6,187 bases of DNA from Bacteroidales bacterium (GTDB lineage Bacteria > Bacteroidota > Bacteroidia > Bacteroidales > Bacteroidaceae): positions 1 through 6,187 of the forward strand of contig SFPF01000173.1 of the NCBI GenBank assembly GCA_004552155.1, written 5' to 3'. The position numbers and the translations under genes are program-made. Shown here piece after piece: positions 1 to 5,591 of the stretch. The notes below the pieces were generated by a model. It worked only from the letters and a program-made list of their open reading frames with translations. It had not been told where the DNA came from and did not search any database. Numbering within the stretch: the stretch's first letter is position 1; the number at the start of each line of letters is the position of its first letter.

Positions 1-1
1 G

Positions 2-985
2 GAAGCGAGCCATATTATTAAAGAGAAAGACCGTCAGGGCTATCTCATTAACAGTCTTATGGAGGAAGCCATTGCGTCGAGCCAAATAGAAGGGGCGTCC
101 ACTACACGAAAGGTGGCAAAGGACATGCTTCGGAAAGCGCTTCGCCCGCAAAACAAAAGCCAGCAAATGATTGTAAACAACTATCAGACAATCCGGCGCT
201 TGGCAGAAGAAAGCAAAAAGGACATTAATCTTGACATGCTGCTGAATATGCACGCCTCCATAACGGCTTACACGCTGGACAATGCCAGCGATGAGGGAAG
301 GTTGCGCCAAACAGACGATATATATGTGGTAGATGCCATTACGGGAAGCGTGGCCCATACGCCGCCAAGCCATAACGAAGTGGAAAGCCTGCTGCGCGAC
401 CTGTTTGACTTTGCCAATAATAACGACAACTCGGAAGTATCGTTCATTCATCCGATTGTAAAGGGAATAATCCTGCACTTTATGCTGGCATGGATTCACC
501 CGTTTGTGGACGGCAACGGGAGAACGGCGCGTTCCGTCTTTTATTGGTATCTGCTAAAAAAGGGATATTGGCTGACGGAATATCTCAGCATTTCTCGCGT
601 GATTTACAATAACAAAAGGCGTTATGAACGGGCTTTTCTTTATACAGAAAGCGACGGAATGGACATGACTTATTTCATTCTCCATAATCTGACTGTGATG
701 AAAAAGGCATACGATGACCTCAAAGTCTATCTCTCGGAAAAACAGAAAGAGCGCGGGACTATTTTGCAGTATGCAGACATTGAAGGTATCAACGAACGGC
801 AAATGCAAATCTTGAAACTTTTGAGCGCCAACCCCTCACTGGTACTGACCTGTCAGGAAGTGTCCAACAGATTCGGGGTGACGGAAAGAACTGCCCGCAC
901 TGACTTAAACGAACTTGCCGACATGGGACATCTGAAACGAATACCTATAAACAAAAAGCAAACGGGATTTATGAGATGCATTTAA
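2..985 (+). CDS. Fic-domain protein, AMP-transferase-like, with C-terminal winged helix (5' partial)
   Basis: The reading frame is open from the first bases of the window, so the Met codon at 59 is internal and the true start lies upstream; 327 residues are visible. Numbering from that Met, the Fic active-site motif HPFVDGNGRTAR lies at residues 147-158. It is complete: catalytic His, acidic metal ligand, and the GNGR anion-binding loop. Fic enzymes usually move AMP from ATP onto a hydroxyl side chain of a target protein. An SxxxEG motif (SSQIEG, residues 7-12) matches the N-terminal inhibitory helix of self-inhibited Fic proteins, whose Glu blocks the ATP gamma-phosphate site. Residues about 245-305 look like a DeoR/MarR-type winged helix (TCQEVSNRFGVTERTARTDLNELADMGHLKR), so DNA binding or autoregulation is possible. 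No antitoxin gene is visible. The gene is AT-richer than sdh. It converges on the sdh operon. The target is unknown. Family call is firm; role is inferred. Confidence 0.93.
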   Translation, partial: EASHIIKEKDRQGYLINSLMEEAIASSQIEGASTTRKVAKDMLRKALRPQNKSQQMIVNNYQTIRRLAEESKKDINLDMLLNMHASITAYTLDNASDEGRLRQTDDIYVVDAITGSVAHTPPSHNEVESLLRDLFDFANNNDNSEVSFIHPIVKGIILHFMLAWIHPFVDGNGRTARSVFYWYLLKKGYWLTEYLSISRVIYNNKRRYERAFLYTESDGMDMTYFILHNLTVMKKAYDDLKVYLSEKQKERGTILQYADIEGINERQMQILKLLSANPSLVLTCQEVSNRFGVTERTARTDLNELADMGHLKRIPINKKQTGFMRCI

Positions 986-1065
986 TCCTTCTTAAAAGTG
1001 CGATTTCTTGCCAAGCCAAAGCGAATAAATTCTCTTTGGTCTTTTGGCTTAACGAAATCGTTCAT
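985..1065. repeat. 81-bp palindromic dispersed repeat, copy A
   Basis: This block starts on the last base of the fic stop codon and shares both ends with a second copy at 5505-5591. The shared left end begins ATCCTTCTTAAAAGTGCG and the shared right end finishes TTAACGAAATCGTTCAT. It folds as a long imperfect hairpin: CGATTTC (1001-1007) pairs with GAAATCG (1054-1060), and AAGCCAAA (1013-1020) pairs with TTTGGCTT (1043-1050). On the minus strand it reads as a 27-codon open frame beginning MNDFVKP and ending RNRTFKKD, with the same ends in copy B. It lies just behind fic and could also stop its transcription, but it has no following U-run, so that is a guess. Confidence 0.8.
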
Positions 1066-1103
1066 ATAAGCAAATGATTTCACTGCGTTGGCTGCACAAT
1101 TGT

Positions 1104-1371
1104 GGCGGGCTGTAAGCCCAATTGCTGCACTTAGCCCAGGGCAGCGCCCTGGGGGAACGATGTTGCATTGATTAAAGTGTCGCGCTCTGTAAGAGCAACC
1201 TGCTTTATGAGGGGCAACGCCCCGTGTGGCGTTAATGGCGTAATGGGTTACGCGCTTTCGGCGCGTGGCATTTTTGCGCAGGCCCAAAAATGCCGAATGT
1301 ATCAATCGCGGTCTACGTTTCCCCAGGGCGTTGCCCTGGGCTATGGGCAACATTTGGGCTTACAGCCCGCC
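1104..1371. repeat. 268-bp composite element with 56-bp inverted arms and a chain of hairpins
   Basis: The arms 1104-1159 and 1316-1371 are inverted copies of each other. A hand alignment without gaps gives 50 of 56 identical positions. Each arm holds two small hairpins: GGGCT-GTA-AGCCC (or its complement) and CCCAGGGC-(AGC or GTT)-GCCCTGGG. Between the arms are further perfect hairpins: GCTCT-GTA-AGAGC (1184-1196), GGGGC-AAC-GCCCC (1211-1223), GCGTAA-TGGG-TTACGC (1238-1253), CGCGC/GCGCG (1251-1265), and GGCATTTTTG/CAAAAATGCC (1267-1294). No transposase or convincing gene lies inside; open frames across it are by-products of the repeats. It resembles a REP/MITE-like intergenic element. Mobility is inferred, and no target duplication was found. 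Confidence 0.8.
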
Positions 1372-1375
1372 CCAA

Positions 1376-1399
1376 CTCGTTTACTTGTTTACTCGTTTA
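1376..1399. repeat. Three tandem 8-bp units (CTYGTTTA)
   Basis: CTCGTTTA, CTTGTTTA and CTCGTTTA follow one another without a gap, right after the 1104-1371 element and before the sdh terminator. A short array like this can change length by slippage. It lies in a gap between converging genes, so no regulatory role is evident. Confidence 0.75.
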
Positions 1400-1428
1400 C
1401 TAAACATCATTGAGTTTTGCGCACAAAA

Positions 1429-1461
1429 AAAGGCGTGCCCTCGTTTCGAGGGCACGCCTTT
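1429..1461 (-). terminator. Rho-independent terminator of the sdh operon
   Basis: A perfect 15-bp GC-rich stem (1429-1443 with 1447-1461, arm core GGCGTGCCCTCG) closes on a TTT loop. Read on the minus strand it is followed by a run of U, from the A tract at about 1424-1431. It lies 28 bp beyond the sdhB stop codon. In the plus direction only TTT follows, so it is mainly a leftward terminator. Confidence 0.92.
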
Positions 1462-1488
1462 GCGTTATGGGGTTTGTAGGCCGAGCGA

Positions 1489-2172
1489 TTAGTCGGCGAG
1501 TTTTGCCTTGATGAACTCGCGGTTGAGGCGGGCGATGTTGGCAATCGTTTCGTTCTTGGGGCAAACTGCTTCGCAAGCACGAGTGTTGGTGCAGTTGCCA
1601 AAACCGAGCTCGTCCATCTTGGCCACCATGGCCTTGGCGCGCTTTGCTGCCTCGGGGCGACCCTGCGGCAGGAGGGCGAACTGGCTCACCTTAGAGCTGA
1701 CGAAGAGCATGGCCGAACCGTTCTTGCACGCTGCAACGCATGCGCCGCAGCCGATGCACGTGGCGCAGTCCATAGCCTCGTCGGCATCCTGCTTGGGGAT
1801 AAGGATTGCGTTGGCGTCTTGCGGCTGGCCGGTGCGCACGGTGACGTAGCCGCCGGCTGCCTGGATCTTGTCGAAGGCGGAGCGGTCTACCATGCAGTCC
1901 TTGATTACAGGGAATGCAGCGGAGCGCCAGGGCTCAACGGTGATGACATCGCCGTCGTTGAAGCGGCGCATGTAGAGCTGGCAGGTGGTTGCGCCCGTGG
2001 CAGTCTTGCCGTGCGGCGTGCCGTTGATGTAGAGCGCGTTGAGGATGTCGAGCATTTCGAGGAAGGACGTGTCGTCGGGAATGTTGTGCATTTCGCGCTG
2101 TTCAAAATGACCGGCATCCTTGGGACCGTTCTGCTTCCAATATTTAATTGTGAAACTGATATTTTTAGCCAT
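1489..2172 (-). CDS. sdhB: Succinate dehydrogenase/fumarate reductase iron-sulfur subunit, lacking most of the [2Fe-2S] motif
   Basis: This subunit carries electrons between the flavin of SdhA and the haem/quinone side of SdhC. The 227-residue product matches Bacteroidetes SdhB along its length. The C-terminal half has CIGCGACVAAC (residues 139-149) and CTNTRACEAVCPK (194-206), the ligands of the [4Fe-4S] and [3Fe-4S] clusters. TGATTCQLYMRRF (59-71) keeps the last Cys (C64) of the [2Fe-2S] site. The expected stretch between DILN and LYING, which in relatives holds FDHDCREGICGMC, is absent: N45 is followed directly by A46-LYING. About 25 residues appear to be missing in frame, which explains a length of 227 against about 250 in relatives. 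Three of the four [2Fe-2S] cysteines are lost. An Arg replaces the usual Gly in CTNTGAC. It is the last gene of the operon, 32 bp after sdhA, with no clear Shine-Dalgarno. As written it should not be functional. Confidence 0.93.
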   Translation of the reverse strand: MAKNISFTIKYWKQNGPKDAGHFEQREMHNIPDDTSFLEMLDILNALYINGTPHGKTATGATTCQLYMRRFNDGDVITVEPWRSAAFPVIKDCMVDRSAFDKIQAAGGYVTVRTGQPQDANAILIPKQDADEAMDCATCIGCGACVAACKNGSAMLFVSSKVSQFALLPQGRPEAAKRAKAMVAKMDELGFGNCTNTRACEAVCPKNETIANIARLNREFIKAKLAD

Positions 2173-2204
2173 TGTTGGGTTATGCGTTTAAGAGTCCTAC
2201 GTTT

Positions 2205-4073
2205 TTAGTTCTTATAATTTCTCGTCTGTACTTTGATTGCTTCGTAAACGAGCGGTTCTTTGTAGAGTACCGGCGCTTTGTCGTCAGAGCCTTGGTATTC
2301 CCAGCAACCTACGTAGAAGAAGTTTTCGTCGTCGCGTTTGGCTTCGCCTTCCTCCGTCTGGTATTCTTCGCGGAAGTGACCGCCGCAGCTTTCGTTGCGG
2401 TGGAGGGCATCGTTGGCGATGAGTTCGCCCATGAGGATGAAGTCTTCGAGGCGGATAGCCTTTTCGAGTTCCACGTTAACGCCTTCGGCGGTGCCGGGAA
2501 TGAAGAGATCCTTGTAGAACGTCTCGCGCAGGGCTTTGAGTTTGGCAAGGCCTTCCTTCAAGCCTTCGGCGGTGCGGCCCATGCCCACGTGTTCCCACAT
2601 GATGTGGCCGAGTTCCTTGTGGATAGAATCCACGGAGCGCTTGCCCTTAATGGCGAAGAGCTTGTTGATGCGTGCCTTGACGGCATCTTCGGCAGCCTTG
2701 AATTCGGGCAGGTCGGTGGAGAAGCGGGGAACGGTGATTTGGTCGCTGAGGTAGTTCTGAATGGTGTAGGGCAGCACGAAGTAACCGTCGGCAAGACCCT
2801 GCATGAGTGCGGAAGCACCGAGGCGGTTTGCGCCGTGGTCGGAGAAGTTGCACTCGCCGATGGCGAAGAGGCGGGTTTCGTAGGGGCTTTCGTCGGTGAT
2901 TTCCTCATACATGTCGAAGAGGTTGCCGTAGCGTGCGGCAATTTCGTCGCGTCCGAAGTCCTTGATGGCCTGAGAGAAGTCGAGGAACACGGCAAGGCCG
3001 GTGTTGTTCACGCCGTAGCCCTTGTCGCAGCGTTCCTTGGCGGCGCGGCTGGCCACGTCGCGGGGCACGAGGTTACCGAAGGCGGGATAGCGGCGCTCGA
3101 GGTAGTAGTCGCGGTCTTCTTCGGGAATGTCCTTACCCTTGATTTCGCCGCGCTGGAGCTTCTGTGCGTCTTCGAGTTTCTTGGGCACCCAGATGCGGCC
3201 GTCGTTGCGGAGCGACTCCGACATAAGCGTGAGCTTGGACTGCTTGTCGCCGTGCACGGGAATGCAGGTGGGGTGGATCTGAACGTAAGAGGGGTTGGCG
3301 AAATATGCGCCCTTGCGGTAGCACGACATGGCAGCCGAGCAGTTGCAGCCCATAGCGTTGGTGGAGAGGAAATAGGTGTTTCCGTAACCGCCGGTGCCGA
3401 TTACTACGGCGTGGGCAGAGAAGCGTTCGATGTTGCCCGTTACGAGGTTGCGGGCGATGATGCCGCGGGCGCGGCCGTCGATGATCACGACGTCGAGCAT
3501 CTCGTAGCGCGTGTGCAGTTCAACCGTGCCGGCGTGTACCTGGCACATCAGCGCGGAGTAAGCGCCGAGAAGGAGCTGCTGGCCGGTCTGGCCTTTGGCG
3601 TAGAAGGTACGGCTCACCTGTGCGCCGCCGAAGGAGCGGTTGGCGAGCATGCCGCCGTATTCGCGGGCGAAGGGCACGCCTTGTGCCACGCACTGGTCGA
3701 TGATGTTGGCGCTCACCTCGGCGAGGCGGTAAACGTTGGCCTCGCGGGCGCGGTAGTCGCCGCCCTTAACGGTGTCGTAGAAGAGGCGATAAACTGAGTC
3801 GCCGTCGTTCTGATAGTTCTTGGCAGCGTTGATACCGCCCTGTGCGGCGATAGAGTGGGCGCGGCGCGGAGAGTCCTGGATGCAGAAGTTCTTCACCTTG
3901 AAACCCATTTCGCCGAGCGATGCGGCGGCGCTTGCGCCGGCAAGGCCCGTACCTACGACGATAACGTCGAGCTTACGCTTGTTCTTGGGGTTAACCAGTT
4001 TCTGATGAGCCTTATAGTTGGTCCATTTTTCAGCCACGGGACCTTCGGGTATTCTTGAATCTATTGTAGCCAT
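2205..4073 (-). CDS. sdhA: Succinate dehydrogenase/fumarate reductase flavoprotein subunit, lacking the HYTMGG catalytic block
   Basis: This catalytic subunit interconverts fumarate and succinate at a covalently bound FAD; in gut Bacteroidales the complex usually runs as a menaquinol-fumarate reductase. In the 622-residue product, GTGLAGASAA (41-50) is the dinucleotide-binding loop. RAHSIAAQGGINA (71-83) holds the His (H73) expected to bind FAD covalently. HPTCIPVHG (267-275), SESLRNDGRIW (285-295) and PRDVASRAA (337-345, with the catalytic Arg region) are present, as are DHGANRLGASAL (412-423) and the C-terminal RNESCGGHFREEYQT. The conserved segment between ESPYET (395-400) and LFAIGE (402-407) is missing. 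In relatives it is about 26 residues longer and includes HYTMGG, with its substrate-binding His. The usual Gly before LFAIGE is replaced by Arg (R401), as expected of a codon formed across a deletion seam. The frame stays open. It lies 44 bp after sdhC. Family call is certain; activity is doubtful. Confidence 0.95.
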   Translation of the reverse strand: MATIDSRIPEGPVAEKWTNYKAHQKLVNPKNKRKLDVIVVGTGLAGASAAASLGEMGFKVKNFCIQDSPRRAHSIAAQGGINAAKNYQNDGDSVYRLFYDTVKGGDYRAREANVYRLAEVSANIIDQCVAQGVPFAREYGGMLANRSFGGAQVSRTFYAKGQTGQQLLLGAYSALMCQVHAGTVELHTRYEMLDVVIIDGRARGIIARNLVTGNIERFSAHAVVIGTGGYGNTYFLSTNAMGCNCSAAMSCYRKGAYFANPSYVQIHPTCIPVHGDKQSKLTLMSESLRNDGRIWVPKKLEDAQKLQRGEIKGKDIPEEDRDYYLERRYPAFGNLVPRDVASRAAKERCDKGYGVNNTGLAVFLDFSQAIKDFGRDEIAARYGNLFDMYEEITDESPYETRLFAIGECNFSDHGANRLGASALMQGLADGYFVLPYTIQNYLSDQITVPRFSTDLPEFKAAEDAVKARINKLFAIKGKRSVDSIHKELGHIMWEHVGMGRTAEGLKEGLAKLKALRETFYKDLFIPGTAEGVNVELEKAIRLEDFILMGELIANDALHRNESCGGHFREEYQTEEGEAKRDDENFFYVGCWEYQGSDDKAPVLYKEPLVYEAIKVQTRNYKN

Positions 4074-4117
4074 TTTTCTTTATATTAAAAATAAGGAGTG
4101 TGTGTTGAGATGAGAAC

Positions 4118-4704
4118 TTAGCAGCAAGCCGTGCAGCAGCCGCCGCAGAGTGCGAATTTAAGAGCTACGACCACGAAGATAAGCATCAGCAGGGTAACAT
4201 AGACCGTGCCGATGACTTTCCAGCGGTTGAACCAAATCTTGCCGCTCCAGCCGAGGGTTTGGAGTGCGCTCCAGAAACCGTGGGTGAGGTGGAACCAGAT
4301 GGCTGCGAACCAAACGAGGTAGAGCACCGTGTAGATGGGGTTGCTGAACGTGTAGACCATCATGCCGTAACCGTCGGAAGCGCTCTGCACTTCGTTGATG
4401 AAGGGGCAGCCGCCGTTCACGAGTTCTGCGAACATCATGTTGTACCAGAAGTTGAAGAGGTGGAGCAAGAGGCCGTGAGGATGATGGCATAGACGAAGTG
4501 GAGCACAACGAGCGCTGCCAGGCCGAGCGTAGCGGCCACGGCGTACCAATTGGCACCGAGCATTTCGCACACAAGGTTGTAGCCTTCCTCAGAGAAGAGG
4601 GCAACCAAGTTCATGCAGCCATGAAACGTGAGGAAGAGGATGAGTGCGATACCCGTAACGGACATAATCACTTTTCTTCCAATGGATGAATTAGTTAACC
4701 ACAT
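4118..4704 (-). pseudogene. sdhC: Succinate dehydrogenase/fumarate reductase cytochrome b subunit, internally deleted and frameshifted
   Basis: This is the membrane anchor that binds haem b and menaquinone. Two overlapping reading frames together encode it. The first, from the ATG at 4704, gives MWLTNSSIGRKVIMSVTGIA and helices I-II, with His at residues 28 and 69. The second gives GLLLHLFNFWYNMMFAEL onward, with WFHLTHGFW and the last helices, ending at the stop at 4118. The switch falls at about 4473-4475, after AIILT, and needs a -1 shift. Joined there, the protein is about 195 residues against about 230 in relatives, so about 35 residues (the loop between helices II and III and the start of helix III) are also gone. 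The four transmembrane His positions expected of a di-haem type survive. The natural C-terminus is cysteine-rich (CGGCCTACC). It is the first gene of the operon. An assembly error is a strong alternative to true decay. Confidence 0.9.
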
Positions 4705-4823
4705 AAAAGAGATTGTTTTGAAAAATGAAATAAAGTTGATATTTTTAGAAAAATTGAATGTGAAAGGTTTTCAAGGTGTGGAAAATGCGTGCTAATCGGC
4801 ATTTGCCTATACGACACGCAGTG

Positions 4824-4855
4824 CAAAAGTAATTCTTTTTGGCGGGTTCTGCAAA
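4824..4855 (-). promoter_or_regulatory. Bacteroidetes housekeeping promoter of the sdhCAB operon
   Basis: Read on the minus strand, TTTG (4855-4852) is followed after 20 bp by TACTTTTG (4831-4824). This is an exact match to the Bacteroidetes -33 TTTG / -7 TAnnTTTG pattern with normal spacing. Transcription would begin near 4817, giving a 5' leader of about 110 nt before the sdhC ATG at 4704. The leader is AT-rich near the start codon and has no clear Shine-Dalgarno, which is usual in this phylum. Confidence 0.85.
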
Positions 4856-5004
4856 ATAATCGTAATTTTTTAGTAGGCGAGTGGGCGGCCGGCTTTGTCC
4901 CCTTGCTGTAAAAGTCCGCTCACTATATACGTAATTTTTTCCCTCGAAAAACCCTTCAACCCAGCACTAATTGCGTTAAATTGTTGACAATCAGTTTGTA
5001 AATA

Positions 5005-5034
5005 GTGTATAGTTGGGCCTTTCCAACTATACAC
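5005..5034. repeat. Perfect 12-bp inverted repeat (GTGTATAGTTGG)
   Basis: GTGTATAGTTGG (5005-5016) and CCAACTATACAC (5023-5034) are separated by the six bases GCCTTT. A third copy of the 12-mer, without its partner, lies at 5371-5382. No U-run follows on either strand, so it is not a standard terminator. It is either part of the repeat unit or a protein-binding site. Confidence 0.85.
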
Positions 5035-5090
5035 AACCCTACACCGCTGCTGCCTTGTGTTTTGTGTTCAACCACACCAGTCCCGCAACT

Positions 5091-5122
5091 ATCCCCAAGA
5101 TAGTTTTCATTATCTTAGGGAT
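5091..5122. repeat. 12-bp hairpin with one mismatch
   Basis: ATCCCCAAGATA (5091-5102) pairs with TATCTTAGGGAT (5111-5122) apart from one C-A position, over an eight-base loop. Further copies of the word ATCTT/AAGAT follow at 5123-5145. It belongs to the hairpin-rich interior of the 4922-5504 unit. Confidence 0.75.
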
Positions 5123-5173
5123 AATCTTCACTGTCAGCAAGATAATTTTTCCTGTCCTATAAGAAAGTTTTTG

Positions 5174-5251
5174 TTACAAAGTTTGTAACACATGTTAGAA
5201 ACTTTGTAATACATATTACAAACTTTGTAATACATGTTAGCAAGTTTGTAA
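5174..5251. repeat. Array of four 15-bp palindromes at exact 21-bp spacing
   Basis: TTACAAAGTTTGTAA (5174-5188), TTAGAAACTTTGTAA (5195-5209), TTACAAACTTTGTAA (5216-5230) and TTAGCAAGTTTGTAA (5237-5251) are separated by six-base spacers CACATG, TACATA and TACATG. The first and third are perfect palindromes around a central base; the others differ at one or two positions. A 21-bp step is about two helical turns, so equivalent bases face the same side of the DNA, as in operator or iteron arrays. The minus strand reads this as a heptad (C/Y)YK(L/V)xNM repeat within an unconvincing open frame. Confidence 0.85.
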
Positions 5252-5324
5252 CAAACTTTTTCTGCGCAGATAGTGAAAAATGTCAGGCAGGCAGTGAAAA
5301 TTATCACGGGCAAAGCAAAAAATA

Positions 5325-5347
5325 TCCGCCTTGTAATTCGAGGCGGA
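5325..5347. repeat. 7-bp perfect hairpin
   Basis: TCCGCCT (5325-5331) pairs with AGGCGGA (5341-5347) over a nine-base loop. No run of T follows it, so I do not call it a terminator. Confidence 0.6.
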
Positions 5348-5392
5348 AGGGTAGGGGAGACAAAAAGGCGGTGTATAGTTGGTGACGGGTTG

Positions 5393-5421
5393 CTGAAGGG
5401 TTTGGGCGGCAAACCCTTCAG
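5393..5421. repeat. Perfect 12-bp hairpin CTGAAGGGTTTG / CAAACCCTTCAG
   Basis: The arms 5393-5404 and 5410-5421 are perfectly complementary over the loop GGCGG. The word CTGAAGGGTTT recurs at 5467-5477 in the right terminal repeat, and its near-complement AAACCCTTCA in the left one (4949-4958). The unit seems built from a few short words used in both orientations. No U-run follows. Confidence 0.8.
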
Positions 5422-5504
5422 TCGTAAGATGTTTATGCTCAATTAGATAGCGGAGCTTATGAAGGGCTGAAGGGTTTTTCGGGGTAAAAAAATGCGTATA
5501 GAGT

Positions 5505-5591
5505 ATCCTTCTTAAAAGTGCGATTTCTCGCCATGGCAGAGTATTCAAGCAAGCTTGAACTCTGCTCATTTGGCTTAACGAAATCGTTCAT
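5505..5591. repeat. 87-bp palindromic dispersed repeat, copy B
   Basis: This shares its ends with copy A at 985-1065: about 28 bp on the left and 23 bp on the right, almost identical. The centre is different but again a hairpin: GCAGAG plus TTCAAGC (5536-5550, with a TA bulge) pairs with GCTTGAA plus CTCTGC (5553-5565). The outer stem CGATTTC/GAAATCG (5521-5527, 5580-5586) is kept, as is GCCA/TGGC. The length differs from copy A by 6 bp, so the minus-strand frame MNDFVKP...RNRTFKKD stays open in both. Confidence 0.8.

Larger units (their letters stand above)
4922..5504. repeat. 583-bp MITE-like unit with 41-bp imperfect terminal inverted repeats
   Basis: The ends 4922-4962 (ACTATATACG...CCCTTCAACCC) and 5464-5504 (reverse complement ACTCTATACG...CCCTTCAGCCC) align without gaps at 35 of 41 positions. 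The interior has no transposase and no gene I would defend. It holds hairpins at 5005-5034, 5091-5122, 5325-5347 and 5393-5421, a four-copy palindrome array at 5174-5251, and a perfect palindrome TCTGCGCAGA at 5261-5270. The right end directly touches the dispersed repeat at 5505. No clear target duplication is seen. Between the sdh promoter and the left end (4856-4921) I see only a direct repeat of CGTAATTTTTT (4861-4871 and 4930-4940). Confidence 0.7.

Noticed and set aside
59..61. ATG at 59 as the start of fic
   Set aside because: The frame continues upstream to the window edge with Fic-like sequence, and this Met lies immediately before the inhibitory helix motif.
982..1413. Several 75-123-codon open frames on both strands
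   Set aside because: They lie wholly inside palindromic repeats and their products are symmetrical by-products of the inverted arms. No family is recognisable.
2172..3797. Long 541-codon open frame on the plus strand
   Set aside because: It lies antisense to sdhA, whose motifs are unmistakable. Its Ala/Val/Gly/Glu-rich product is what a GC-rich gene gives on the opposite strand.
4435..4570. Programmed -1 frameshift in sdhC
   Set aside because: There is no slippery heptamer at the seam, and about 35 conserved residues are missing as well, which a frameshift would not explain.
5005..5034. Hairpin as a transcription terminator
   Set aside because: No run of T follows on either strand and no gene ends nearby.
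5134..5442. 102-codon minus-strand open frame
   Set aside because: It runs through hairpins and the 21-bp palindrome array, has no recognisable domain or start signal, and its repeated peptide follows from the DNA repeat.
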